In this document: positions 8,196-16,907 of the stretch, piece by piece
Layout of the letters: every line of letters begins with the position of its first letter
How positions within the stretch are numbered: the stretch's first letter is position 1
Assembly: GCA_022826945.1 (NCBI GenBank)
Contig: JAJDTY010000060.1
Span: 1-33,155 of the forward strand
DNA: 33,155 bases
Source: Candidatus Binatia bacterium
Lineage (GTDB): Bacteria; Desulfobacterota; Binatia; Bin18
Direction: 5' to 3'
The notes under the pieces: model-generated
The model's database searches: none
What the model was told of the DNA's origin: nothing
The model's input: only the letters and a program-made list of their open reading frames with translations
Position numbers and translations under genes: made by a program

Positions 8196-10241
8196 CTATT
8201 CCCCGGAGGGTAGGGCGGCCTGAGCTTCCCGCTGGAGCCGGGTCATGTCCTCTCTCGGACCGGCCAGGATAAGCGTATCGTCTTCCTGGAGTGGCTGGTC
8301 CGGCTGGGGGAGACGGTCTTCATAGCCGGATGAAGTCGTGTTGCGGATGGCCAGCACGGTTATGCCATAGCGGACCCGCAGGTCCAGTTCCTGCAGGGTT
8401 TTCTCTCGAAAAGGAACTGGAACCGGCAGGGCCATGATCGTATATTGGGACGGCATCGCCAGCGTTCCTTCGTCCTGCGCAGTCGGGTCCGGCAGCGTCC
8501 CGAGAAATTCTTTACGCAGCACTTCTCGATCGTAGACCTCAAGCAGGTCGGTCTGGGTGACCACGCCAAGCACCTGGGTACTGGTTGCATCCGCTGTGAC
8601 CGGGAGGCAATCGAGCTGGGTCTCGCGGAATTTGCGTAAACACTCTGACAGGGACTCGTGCATATGGGCCACAGTGTGGACCGGACGCGCCATGTCACGC
8701 GCGACGACGAGACCGTCAAGCCCCCCTTCGTTGAGGAAGGTTTTGATGTCGTGTAACGAAATCACACCGGTGAGTTGGTCGCCGGGGCTGACGGTATAGT
8801 AGTAGGGATCGGGTGAGCCGAGTACGCGGCTCACGACCTGTTGAAACGCTGTATTGTCCGACAGCGTCGGAGCTGGAGTATGCATGACATCCGCGACCTG
8901 AAAGGAACGCATCACGGTCTCTTCCCGGCCCAATGAGAGGGAAACGCCCCGGCGAGCGAGTTTGAGCGTGTAAATCGAATGAGGATGGAGATAGCGCGCC
9001 GTCACCGTGCTCAGGGTGCATGCAATCATCACCGGAAGAATAATTTGGTACCCATCGGTTAACTCAAACAGCATCAGAATGGCGGTCACCGGTGCGTGCG
9101 TTGTCCCGGCAACAACCGCACCCATACCAATCATGGCATAGGCTGCAGGCGTGGCGGTAATGTCTGGAAAGACGAAGTGGACGAATTGCCCGAAGAGTCC
9201 CCCTGCAACCACACCAAGAAAGAGCGACGGCGAGAAAATCCCCCCTGAAGCGCCGGACCCCAACGTTGTGCAGGTTGCGAGGAGCTTGAGCAAAAAGAGG
9301 AAGATCAGCATCTGCCATGCGGTGGGCTCATGCAGGAGACGAGACATGGCTTCAAAGCCCGTCCCGTACACCTCCGGTGCGATAAGCAGCAGCCCTCCCA
9401 CACACAGACCACCAACGATTGTTCTGGAGAAGGGAGGAAGCGGGCTGTGTTCAAACAAATCTTCGCTTTTATACAGCGCCCAGATAAACACCACGGCCAC
9501 CAAGCCCATCAGCATGCCGAGTACGGCGTACATCGGGACTTCTCCGTAGTGAACCAAGGTATACTCCGGGACGACAAAGGCGGGTGCATCTCCGAGATAG
9601 GCCCGGGAGACGGCGGTGGCGAGCACCGAGGAGAGCACGATCGGTGCGAATGTCGGAATGGAAAAATTCCCCAGGATGACTTCGAGTGCGAAAAATGCTC
9701 CAGCAATCGGTGCATTAAAGGTGGCGGCAATGCCGCCCGCCGCCCCACAGCCGACCAGGGTCCGGATGCGTTCAGGGGAGAGACGGAGGATTTGTCCGAA
9801 CGTCGAACCTAAGGCCGACCCGATTTGGATAACCGGACCTTCTCGGCCGGTCGAGCCGCCCGTACCAATGGTCACCGCAGAAGCCAGTGCTTTGGCGAAA
9901 GCCACTCGTGCGCGCATCATCCCACCGTGCAGCGCCACGGCTTCCATGACCTCAGGGACGCCATGACCTTTGGCCTCAACCGCCCACTTATAGACGATCG
10001 GAGCAACCAGGGCTCCGCCAAGGGCCGGGAGCACGACTTTCCAATACCACGGCAAGGTCGGGAGCACCGAGAGGGGTGAGTCGCCGCCAAGGGCAATTCG
10101 CTGGACGAAATGGAGCAGTTCGTGAAAGGCAATGGCCGCAACGCCGACCAGCAGACCGACACCGCAGGCCAGGGCAATGGTGAGTCCCTCTCGACCGGTT
10201 TGGAGCAGGTCTGTGAGATATTTATACCAGGCGCTCAGCAT
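8196..10241 (-). CDS. ClC-family chloride channel/transporter with CBS pair and TrkA-C domain
   Basis: 681 residues. The membrane domain spans about 20-415 with the three ClC signature loops: KGHGVPEV (91-98), GREGPVIQIG (132-141, with the gating-type Glu at 134) and GGIFSPSLF (333-341), plus the central-anion-type Tyr region GYQIILP (397-403). A CBS pair follows (about 447-570, starting VADVMHTPAPTL), then a TrkA-C/RCK_C-like domain (about 600-675), so gating by a nucleotide or other cytosolic ligand is likely. The retained gating Glu fits a Cl-/H+ antiporter as well as a channel; sequence alone does not decide. It is the second of two ClC genes in tandem, 66 nt after the first (10308-12473), and the frame continues open beyond its TAG stop into the Cys-rich ORF. 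Confidence 0.93.
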   Translation of the reverse strand: MLSAWYKYLTDLLQTGREGLTIALACGVGLLVGVAAIAFHELLHFVQRIALGGDSPLSVLPTLPWYWKVVLPALGGALVAPIVYKWAVEAKGHGVPEVMEAVALHGGMMRARVAFAKALASAVTIGTGGSTGREGPVIQIGSALGSTFGQILRLSPERIRTLVGCGAAGGIAATFNAPIAGAFFALEVILGNFSIPTFAPIVLSSVLATAVSRAYLGDAPAFVVPEYTLVHYGEVPMYAVLGMLMGLVAVVFIWALYKSEDLFEHSPLPPFSRTIVGGLCVGGLLLIAPEVYGTGFEAMSRLLHEPTAWQMLIFLFLLKLLATCTTLGSGASGGIFSPSLFLGVVAGGLFGQFVHFVFPDITATPAAYAMIGMGAVVAGTTHAPVTAILMLFELTDGYQIILPVMIACTLSTVTARYLHPHSIYTLKLARRGVSLSLGREETVMRSFQVADVMHTPAPTLSDNTAFQQVVSRVLGSPDPYYYTVSPGDQLTGVISLHDIKTFLNEGGLDGLVVARDMARPVHTVAHMHESLSECLRKFRETQLDCLPVTADATSTQVLGVVTQTDLLEVYDREVLRKEFLGTLPDPTAQDEGTLAMPSQYTIMALPVPVPFREKTLQELDLRVRYGITVLAIRNTTSSGYEDRLPQPDQPLQEDDTLILAGPREDMTRLQREAQAALPSGE

Positions 10242-10307
10242 GGCTCCGCTATCTGAAACGGGTTTGGAGTGTGTCGTTTGTACACATGATGTGACCTCGG
10301 GGCCAGC

Positions 10308-12473
10308 CTATGATCCTCGTGCTTGCGTGCTCTCCTCTGTGCTCTCGGTTAATCGGCGCAGGTGTTCGGCACGCCCGACAAGGACAAGAGAGTCCTCCTG
10401 GCGTAAGGGGGTGTCGGGGTCGGGGAGTTCGTCCGGACTGTGGAAGCCTCCACGACGGACTGCGATAGCCGTCACATTAAACCGACGGCGCAGCTGAGAT
10501 TCGCCCAGTGTTTTCCCAATGAGCGGCGGGGGGACAGGCACGATTTCGACGATATATTCGTGTGGCAGATGTACCTGTTGGTGGACCATTTCTGTGAGTG
10601 CTTCGGAACGAAGACTGACGCCAAGGTATTCGGTGCGCAAGATTTCTCTATTATAGAGGTCCAGCACATCATGCCGCGAGACAATCCCCTCTAATTTCTG
10701 ATCAGCCGAAAGAACGGGCAAATGCTCTTGTTCACTCAGGCTGAATTTTTCGAGACAGCGTGCCAGCGTTTCTTGAGCGGTGGTGACCACGTCCGGCGGT
10801 CGGGCCAGGTCAGCCGCTACGACGAGCGGCGCCAGAGTGTCATCCTGAAGAGTCGCCTTTACGTCGTGAATGGAGATGATCCCGAGCAGGTGCTGATGCT
10901 TATCAACCACAAAGCTCAACGGCAGCGTGCTGGCCAGGAAATGATCCATGACCTCGGGGAAGGGGGTTCCTTCTCTGAAGGTCGGCGGCTCCGGGCGCAT
11001 GACCTGTCCTACGGTAAACCCCTGCATCAGGGTTTGTTCACGCCGCCTGACATCAATACCGCGCCGTAAGAGCTGTAAGGTGTAAATCGACTCTTCCCGA
11101 AAGAGCTTGGCCACCACCGTGCTCACCGTACAACTGACCATCAGTGGCAGGATAATGTGATAGTCGGCGGTAATCTCGAAGAGCAGCAGAAAAGCGGTAA
11201 TCGGACAGTGGACCACGCTGGCCAGGAAGGCGGCCATGCCGACCAGCGCGTAACCGCCGCTCGGACCGGCAATCGCGGGAAAGGCCGCGCCAACGATCAC
11301 GCCACACAGACTGCCCAATACGGCCCCGAGGTAGAGCGCCGGGAAAAAAAGTCCGCCTGAGCCGCCCGACGCCAGAGTCAGGCTGGTGGCCCCTATTTTG
11401 ATGGGGAAGAGGAGCAGTAAATATGTCCAGTCCAGGCCCCCCCGCAGAATGATATCCATGGTGCCGTGGCCCGTACCGTACACATGCGGGGCAACCAGAA
11501 TCAGACAGCCGACCAGGAAGCCACCCAGCGCCGGCTTGATCGTCTCCGGCAGAGCGATCTGCTCGGCTCCTTTTTCCAGTCGATCCAGGATAAACATAAA
11601 GGCCAGACCGCCGAGGCCACAGACAATGCCGAGTCCGAGATAGAAGGGCAGCTCCCAGGCACTCAGCAGCGCATAGGCAGGAACCACAAACGCGGGATGA
11701 TCGCCAAAATAGGACCGGCTCACAACCGTGGCCAGGACGGAGGACAACATCACGGGGCCAAAAGCCGGCATGGCGAAATTGCCGATCACAACCTCAAGCG
11801 CAAAAAAGGCGCCGGCAATCGGTGCATTGAAAGCCGCCGCAATGCCGCCCGCTACCCCACAGCCCGCCAAGGTCGGCAGGCGATTGGGCGGCACTTTGAG
11901 CAACTGGCCGAGAAGCGAGCCCAACGAGGCGCCAATATGGACGATGGGACCCTCGCGACCGACTGAGCCGCCAGAACCAATAGTGAGGGCAGAAGAAACG
12001 GATTTGGACAGGGCCGTCTGCCAGCGAAACTTGCCGTTTCCCAAGGCGACCGACTCAATGACTTCCGGGACGCCGTGTCCTTGCGCGTCTCGCGAACGAA
12101 AAAAAGCGACCAGCCCGACCGCCAGTCCGCCGAGTGTGGGAACCAGAAGAATACGATACCAGGGCAACTCGGGAAGCACGTGGAGCGGCCGGTCGTCCGA
12201 ACTCAGCGCAACGCCCTGGACCAGATGAATCAGCGCATCGTACAGAATGGCGCCACAGCCGGTGATAATGCCTACGGCGCAGGCCTGCGCCATAATGGAA
12301 AACGGTTGGATACGGTGGAGCTGCTGGCGAATATGGGCGGGGAGGGCAAGACGTGGAATGTGCGTACGATACCTCTTTCTTGGGGGTTCCAGGACGGCGA
12401 CCCGGTCCTGCCGTCCTGGATGCCGTACCTCACTCAGGCAGGCCGAACATCCGGGAGAGCGCCCGGACCTCAT
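10308..12473 (-). CDS. Second ClC-family chloride channel/transporter with CBS pair and TrkA-C domain
   Basis: 721 residues from ATG 12473, paralogous to the downstream ClC over its full length. Signature loops: QGHGVPEV (131-138), VGREGPIVHIG (171-181, gating-type Glu174), and SGGLFFPALYLG in the third loop. A CBS pair starts near TVGQVMRPEPPTF and a TrkA-C domain closes the protein. The start is uncertain: ATG 12473 lies 44 nt inside the upstream nitroreductase gene, with a GGAAGG placed too close to serve as a normal SD, and gives about 58 residues before the first membrane helix; the next ATG (12293) falls inside that helix. The overlap suggests translational coupling to the nitroreductase. 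Two complete, diverged ClC copies in a row point to an old tandem duplication. Confidence 0.92.
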   Translation of the reverse strand: MRSGRSPGCSACLSEVRHPGRQDRVAVLEPPRKRYRTHIPRLALPAHIRQQLHRIQPFSIMAQACAVGIITGCGAILYDALIHLVQGVALSSDDRPLHVLPELPWYRILLVPTLGGLAVGLVAFFRSRDAQGHGVPEVIESVALGNGKFRWQTALSKSVSSALTIGSGGSVGREGPIVHIGASLGSLLGQLLKVPPNRLPTLAGCGVAGGIAAAFNAPIAGAFFALEVVIGNFAMPAFGPVMLSSVLATVVSRSYFGDHPAFVVPAYALLSAWELPFYLGLGIVCGLGGLAFMFILDRLEKGAEQIALPETIKPALGGFLVGCLILVAPHVYGTGHGTMDIILRGGLDWTYLLLLFPIKIGATSLTLASGGSGGLFFPALYLGAVLGSLCGVIVGAAFPAIAGPSGGYALVGMAAFLASVVHCPITAFLLLFEITADYHIILPLMVSCTVSTVVAKLFREESIYTLQLLRRGIDVRRREQTLMQGFTVGQVMRPEPPTFREGTPFPEVMDHFLASTLPLSFVVDKHQHLLGIISIHDVKATLQDDTLAPLVVAADLARPPDVVTTAQETLARCLEKFSLSEQEHLPVLSADQKLEGIVSRHDVLDLYNREILRTEYLGVSLRSEALTEMVHQQVHLPHEYIVEIVPVPPPLIGKTLGESQLRRRFNVTAIAVRRGGFHSPDELPDPDTPLRQEDSLVLVGRAEHLRRLTESTEESTQARGS

Positions 12474-13215
12474 CCTTCCGCCACGGGAGCGGGGCTGGTT
12501 CCTGTATCATCTTATCCTGTTTGAGCTGCTCAACGACGGCCGGATCACGTTCCATCGGGACACCATATTCTCCCTCAAAATACAGACTTTCAAACGCGGG
12601 GCGCGGCCGTTGTCCGCCCGCCTCCCAGGATTCGGCCGGATAGCCGATGAGCATGGTGTAAAGCGGCATAAAATGATCCGGCACCTTGAACACCTCTTTG
12701 GCCTTTTCCGCATTGAACGCGGTCAGGAGAGCGCCCAAGCCTTCGTCAAACGCGGTCAGCAGGGCTTGATTCATGGCGACTCCACTATCCATGGAAACCG
12801 CGATGGAATTAATGGCCTGGTCTCTTGAAATCGGATCGAGGATTTGCGCCCAGACCGTATCCTCAATGAATTTATAGCTCCAACCGTGGGTGGGATTGAG
12901 CGCACCGACATCAAAGAGTTCTTTGAGGGTCTGCCCGTGGCTTTCCTGAATCGCGTTGAGGTTGCCGTAGAAATAGATATGCACCGGAGCCATATCGAGT
13001 TGGAGGGTGGTGGTGGGCACCTTGAGCGCTTCCAGGTCCTCAGGCGCAAGCTGGTCGCGCTCTACAACGATGGCCCGGAGAAAGGAAGCATTGACCGCAC
13101 AGGACGAGAGCCGGGTCGCTTCCAGAATCGTTTGGATTTTTTCTCGTTCAACCGGACGATAGGGGAGGAAGTAGCGAATTGAGCGCCGCCGACCAATAAC
13201 TTCTTTGAACTCCAT
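12430..13215 (-). CDS. Nitroreductase-family flavoprotein
   Basis: 261 residues. The N-terminus EVIGRRRSIRYFLPYRPVEREKIQTILEATRLS is the usual start of the FMN-dependent nitroreductase fold, with the Arg-rich RRRSIRYF segment that normally contacts the FMN phosphate. MAPVHIYFYG and ALLTAFDEGLGALLTAF correspond to the core strand and the later helix, and MLIGYPAE is the typical C-terminal strand. The insert around 80-130 is longer than in minimal members. The substrate is unknown. ATG 13215 is fixed by AAGGAGG at 13224-13230 with 8-nt spacing. The 3' end overlaps the ClC gene by 44 nt, so the two are probably co-transcribed; it is divergent from rpsU. Confidence 0.88.
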   Translation of the reverse strand: MEFKEVIGRRRSIRYFLPYRPVEREKIQTILEATRLSSCAVNASFLRAIVVERDQLAPEDLEALKVPTTTLQLDMAPVHIYFYGNLNAIQESHGQTLKELFDVGALNPTHGWSYKFIEDTVWAQILDPISRDQAINSIAVSMDSGVAMNQALLTAFDEGLGALLTAFNAEKAKEVFKVPDHFMPLYTMLIGYPAESWEAGGQRPRPAFESLYFEGEYGVPMERDPAVVEQLKQDKMIQEPAPLPWRKDEVRALSRMFGLPE

Positions 13216-13298
13216 AAAACAGGCCTCCTTGGATATACCTCTGGGCCTCCTTAGCGTAGGGGTGGTTTGCCTGTCAAGGTCGTAAGTGCCCCAATCCC

Positions 13299-13326
13299 TT
13301 GACTTTCTGGGGGAAATCCCTAAGCT
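13299..13326 (+). promoter_or_regulatory. Candidate promoter of rpsU-dnaG
   Basis: TTGACT (13299-13304) and TAAGCT (13321-13326) are 16 nt apart and lie 57 nt upstream of the rpsU start. The -35 box is good and the -10 box is poor, so support is moderate at best. Confidence 0.35.
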
Positions 13327-13382
13327 GGGGACAGGAGCAATCCAACACAGAATCCCCAGTTGGGAGGGGGTGAGTCAGCCGT

Positions 13383-13580
13383 ATGGCAGGTGTACGAGTC
13401 AAAGAGAACGAGCCCATTGAAAGCGCTATTCGCCGTTTTAAAAAGCAGTGTGAAAAGGCCGGTATTCTGCAAGAGTTGAAAAAACGCGAACACTACGAGA
13501 AGCCGAGTGTACGTCGCAAGCGCAAGGCCATTGCCGCACGAAAACGTGCGTTACGCCGCGCAAGTCGATCAATGTATTAA
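13383..13580 (+). CDS. rpsU: 30S ribosomal protein S21
   Basis: 65 residues, normal family length. The sequence begins [21 protein letters not shown], continues with the conserved [20 protein letters not shown] and ends in a basic Arg/Lys-rich tail, as expected for S21, which binds near the 3' end of 16S rRNA and helps translation initiation. ATG 13383 is preceded by a strong SD (GGGAGGGGGTG, about 13362-13372). It is followed by a hairpin-T-run and then dnaG, the classic rpsU-dnaG arrangement. Confidence 0.97.
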   Translation: MAGVRVKENEPIESAIRRFKKQCEKAGILQELKKREHYEKPSVRRKRKAIAARKRALRRASRSMY

Positions 13581-13618
13581 GCCGATGTGTCGCATTGCTT
13601 GGGAGATAACGGACTGAG

Positions 13619-13654
13619 AAACACCCACTTGAATAAGGTGGGTGTTTTCTTTTT
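13619..13654 (+). terminator. Rho-independent terminator/attenuator between rpsU and dnaG
   Basis: AAACACCCAC (13619-13628) pairs with GTGGGTGTTT (13638-13647) over 10 bp, with further A-T pairs reducing the loop, and is followed by a T-rich run to 13654. A terminator at this place would lower dnaG expression relative to rpsU, as known for this gene pair in other bacteria. Confidence 0.85.
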
Positions 13655-13696
13655 CGGGGCCTGCCGCTGTCGTCCTCAGTAATGTGCAGGATCGCT

Positions 13697-15523
13697 ATGG
13701 CATACAAAATACCCGAAGAGACCCTGACTGAGATTCGCTCCCGGATCAGCATCGTCGAAGTGATTTCCGTCTATGTCTCTCTGCGCAAAGCGGGAAAGAA
13801 TTATACCGGTCTGTGTCCGTTCCACGAGGAAAAGACGCCGTCGTTCAGCGTAAACGACGAGCGTGGCTTTTTTCACTGTTTTGGCTGTGGGGAAGGGGGG
13901 AATGCGTTCACTTTTTTATGTCGGCTTGAAGGTATCTCCTTTCCGGAAGCGGTGAGACGACTGGCGGCAAAAGCCGGGGTCTCGCTGCCACAGGCGCCCG
14001 ACGATCCGCAGGCGCGGGAGCGGGACCGCCTCTACCGGCTGACGAGTCTGGCCAAAACCTATTTCCGCCATCGCCTGCTTGACCAGCGGACTGGCGCGGC
14101 GGCACGACGCTATATGGACGAGCGTGGCATATCTCCGGACGTGGCCGAGCGCTTTCAGCTTGGCTATGCGCCCGTTGGCTGGAACGGTCTTGTTCGGTTT
14201 CTTGCCGGTCGGAAGGCGCCTCTGGACAAGGCCGCCGCATTGGGGCTGATTGGCGAACGTCCTGGACGGGACGAAGGGAGCAGACCGGGAGCTCACCAGT
14301 GGTACGACAAATTCCGCCATCGCCTCATATTTCCGATTACCGATGTGACCGGCCGACCAGTCGGATTCGGTGGTCGACTCCTGCCTGACCCGCAGCGAGA
14401 CGCGGGCAGGGAGCGGCCACAGCCCAAATATCTCAACTCGCCCGAGTCGACCTTGTATAAGAAAGGGTCGCTGCTGTACGGTCTCTTCCAGGCCAAGGAG
14501 CCCACTCGGGAGACCGGCCGGGTGCTTGTGGTTGAAGGCTATACCGACCTCATTTCGCTCGTACAACGCGGCTTTCACGAGACCGTTGCCGTGCTCGGGA
14601 CCGCCCTGACCCTGGAGCAATTACGTCTGCTCAAACGCTTCTCGACCGACATTTATATTTTTTTTGACGGTGATGACGCCGGCCGTCGGGCCGCGACCCG
14701 GGCCTTTCCGCTGTGTGTTGAAGCCGGACTGACGGGACGCGGGGTTTTCCTCCCCCAGGGAGAGGACCCGGACTCGTTCGGACAAGCGCATGGACGGGAG
14801 GGGCTCGAAGAACTGATCGACACGGCCTCGCCCCTGGAGGAGTTCTATTTTACGCAGCACGCCCCGCCACCTGAGGCATCGGCCTTTCAACGCGCCCAAG
14901 CGGCGAAAGAAGCCGTCGCTGTCTTGTCATCCATGACCGACACCATGGCCCGGGGCGCACTGTTGACGCAGGTGGCGCAGCGTTTTGGCGTCAGCGAAGA
15001 AGAACTCCGCCAACTGCGGCCGAACCGGACTCCTCAGTCTGCCACTCGTTCTTCCGACCAGCAGACGGCCGGGCAGGGCGACTCCCCAGCCTCGGCCGAA
15101 CTGGAATTAATTCAGCTCATGCTCGTGGACCGGAAGGTCGTGACACATGTTTGTGAGCGGAACCTGATCCCCGCCTTTCAAGAGTGGGGTGAGGTCGCCG
15201 CGGATATTGCTCAAGCCTGGCAGCGGCAGGTTGACCCCGCGTCGCACGATGGTCGGGCCAGTATCGACATTGGAGTGTTTCTCGACCGATTACCAAAACG
15301 GGTTGCTGACCATGTCTCGAAAATGCTGGCTCAAGAAGAATCAGAAGAGTACGCGACAACCCAGGAGCAGCTGATGCGGGACTGCATGGAGAAAATTCAG
15401 CAGGTGCAACACAAGTCCAAGCGTGTCCGACTTCAGCGAGAGATTCGGGAGGCGGAACTGCGCGGAGACGATGCCGGAGTGCGTCAGCGGCTGGAAGCCT
15501 TGCGCGCACTAGGGAGGTCGTAG
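13697..15523 (+). CDS. dnaG: DNA primase
   Basis: 608 residues from ATG 13697, which has GCAGGA 5 nt upstream and gives the usual IPEETLTEIRSR start; an in-frame ATG at 13682 would add 5 residues. DnaG makes RNA primers for replication. The CHC2 zinc domain has C40, H43, C61 and C64 (CPFHEEKTPSF, FHCFGCGEGG). The RNA-polymerase core with Toprim fold has VVEGYTD (catalytic-type E280) and DGDDAG (D324, D326, D327). The C-terminal part (about 430-608) is the variable helicase-interacting region. In most proteobacteria rpoD follows; here the tRNA comes 49 nt after the stop. Confidence 0.96.
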   Translation: MAYKIPEETLTEIRSRISIVEVISVYVSLRKAGKNYTGLCPFHEEKTPSFSVNDERGFFHCFGCGEGGNAFTFLCRLEGISFPEAVRRLAAKAGVSLPQAPDDPQARERDRLYRLTSLAKTYFRHRLLDQRTGAAARRYMDERGISPDVAERFQLGYAPVGWNGLVRFLAGRKAPLDKAAALGLIGERPGRDEGSRPGAHQWYDKFRHRLIFPITDVTGRPVGFGGRLLPDPQRDAGRERPQPKYLNSPESTLYKKGSLLYGLFQAKEPTRETGRVLVVEGYTDLISLVQRGFHETVAVLGTALTLEQLRLLKRFSTDIYIFFDGDDAGRRAATRAFPLCVEAGLTGRGVFLPQGEDPDSFGQAHGREGLEELIDTASPLEEFYFTQHAPPPEASAFQRAQAAKEAVAVLSSMTDTMARGALLTQVAQRFGVSEEELRQLRPNRTPQSATRSSDQQTAGQGDSPASAELELIQLMLVDRKVVTHVCERNLIPAFQEWGEVAADIAQAWQRQVDPASHDGRASIDIGVFLDRLPKRVADHVSKMLAQEESEEYATTQEQLMRDCMEKIQQVQHKSKRVRLQREIREAELRGDDAGVRQRLEALRALGRS

Positions 15524-15572
15524 GAAAACGGCGAGGAGCATGGTATACAAGGGACCGCTGAGGCGAACAGAT

Positions 15573-15646
15573 GGGCCCATAGCTCAGTTGGTTAGAGCGA
15601 CCGGCTCATAACCGGTTGGTCCCAGGTTCGAGTCCTGGTGGGCCCA
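15573..15646 (+). tRNA. tRNA with CAU anticodon (Met, or Ile2 after lysidine modification)
   Basis: A 74-nt cloverleaf can be folded by hand: acceptor stem GGGCCCA/TGGGCCC with discriminator A, D-arm with AGCTCAGTTGGTTAGAGC, anticodon stem ACCGG/CCGGT around loop CTCATAA (CAT at 15607-15609), and T-arm CCAGGTTCGAGTCCTGG. The 3' CCA is not encoded. The G1-C72 pair excludes a typical bacterial initiator tRNA (which has a mismatch there), so elongator Met or Ile2 is left; I cannot decide between them by eye. Confidence 0.95.
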
Positions 15647-15701
15647 TGCAGGACGGAGGGGGTCTCTCCCCACAAAAGTCGGAGGTGAAAGGAGGTCATC
15701 A

Positions 15702-16451
15702 TTGACCACGCAGATCGCCCAGTTGGTCAGCCTACAAGAGCTTGATCAGCGCCTTCAGCAGAAAGAGCAGCAACTGGAAGATCTCCATCAGCAGGTTGCC
15801 AGCATCCGGTCTGAGAAGGAGACGCGGCAGCAGGAGGCCGACGAGCGGCAACAGCGCATCGGCGAACTGGAAAGCCAACAGCGCGAGACGGATGGACAAC
15901 TCAAGCTGGAAGAAGAAAAGATCAAAGAAAAGCGGGTGCGGTTGAACCGGGTGCGGAATGAACGCGAACAGCTTGCCCTCCAGCGTGAAATCGAGTTGAT
16001 GAAAGAGGCGAATGGTCAAATTGAAGAGAGTATCCTGGGTGTGATGGAGCAACTTGAAGAGCAGCGTCAACAACTCGCCGACATCCAAACGCGCCTCGAA
16101 GAGCTTGACGCTCAGCTTGCCGAAGAGGCGGTCGAGGCAGAAAAACAAATAGCGGGCCTGGAAGAGGAAGCGCAGACTGACCGCAGACAACGGGAAGGAA
16201 TAGTCGCCAATTTGGACGCCAGTCTGTGCGCGCGGTATGAGCGCATCTTCGGCAATCGTGGGGCCTTGGCCGTTGTGGAAGTCCGCGACGGAACCTGCCA
16301 GGGCTGCTATATGCGTATCCCGCCGCATATGTGTAATCAGATCCAGAGTAGCCAGATGCAGGGTGGCGGTGAGATTTTTCACTGTCCGCATCCCTACTGT
16401 GGACGGATTGTGTATATACGAGTCGAGGCAGACGGGGTGTCCGGCGCGTAA
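15702..16451 (+). CDS. Coiled-coil C4 zinc-ribbon protein (DUF164/CT398-like)
   Basis: 249 residues. The first about 180 residues form an almost unbroken antiparallel-type coiled coil rich in Glu, Gln and Leu heptads; the C-terminus carries a zinc ribbon with C199-x2-C202 and C228-x4-C233. Proteins of this architecture occur widely just upstream of rnpB in delta-type proteobacteria; their role is not established, and links to nucleic acids or flagellar chaperone functions have been proposed for distant relatives. The start is TTG 15702, chosen because AAAGGAGGT (15688-15696) sits 5 nt upstream and no ATG or GTG fits. It lies between the tRNA and rnpB, only 10 nt before the latter. Confidence 0.9.
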   Translation: MTTQIAQLVSLQELDQRLQQKEQQLEDLHQQVASIRSEKETRQQEADERQQRIGELESQQRETDGQLKLEEEKIKEKRVRLNRVRNEREQLALQREIELMKEANGQIEESILGVMEQLEEQRQQLADIQTRLEELDAQLAEEAVEAEKQIAGLEEEAQTDRRQREGIVANLDASLCARYERIFGNRGALAVVEVRDGTCQGCYMRIPPHMCNQIQSSQMQGGGEIFHCPHPYCGRIVYIRVEADGVSGA

Positions 16452-16461
16452 TAGACAGTGT

Positions 16462-16839
16462 GGGAGGAGATTAAACGGTCGCGGTCCTGCATGGCAGGAG
16501 CGAGGAAAGTCCGGACTCCGTGGGGCAGGGTGGCTGCTAATGACAGCCTGCCGTAAGGCAGGGAAAGTGCCACAGAAAAGAGACCGCCGGCCTCATCCGC
16601 CGGTAAGGGTGAAAAGGTGAGGTAAGAGCTCACCAATGCCTTGAGAGATCAAGGCTGCTGGGTAAACCCCACCTGGAGCAAGATCAAATAAGAGGCGCTC
16701 ATAACTATGGGCAAGAGTCGCCCCACTCTCCCTCTGGGTTCGATCGCTTGAGCGTATTGGCAACGATACGCCTAGAGGAATGACCGTTACCCTTCCTTAT
16801 TAGGGAAGGGCACAGAATCCGGCTTACCGATCTCCTCCC
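16462..16839 (+). ncRNA. rnpB: RNase P RNA, bacterial class A
   Basis: The catalytic RNA that trims tRNA 5' leaders. Helix P1 is GGGAGGAGAT (16462-16471) with ATCTCCTCCC (16830-16839). Universal blocks are present: GAGGAAAGTCCGGACTCC near 16502, GGTAAACCCC...TGGAGCAAGATCAAATA near 16660-16690, and ACAGAATCCGGCTTACCGA at 16812-16830. The P1 3' strand runs into a T6 tract (16841-16846), which together with P1 would act as the terminator. It starts 10 nt after the zinc-ribbon gene and may be co-transcribed with it. Confidence 0.97.
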
Positions 16840-16907
16840 CTTTTTTATGGAAGGGCTTGTATGGATAGAAACTGTCCTGACTGCCTTGCGCCTTAGGATT
16901 CGCCGTC

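Noticed and set aside
7251..8223. Plus-strand ORFs across the Cys-rich gene (7251-7649, 7698-8105, 7972-8223)
   Set aside because: They are antisense shadows of the repeated Cys-rich coding sequence; their Val/Gly/Thr repeats only mirror the real frame.
13272..13277. TTGACA on the minus strand as -35 box of the nitroreductase gene
   Set aside because: No acceptable -10 hexamer at 16-18 nt spacing.
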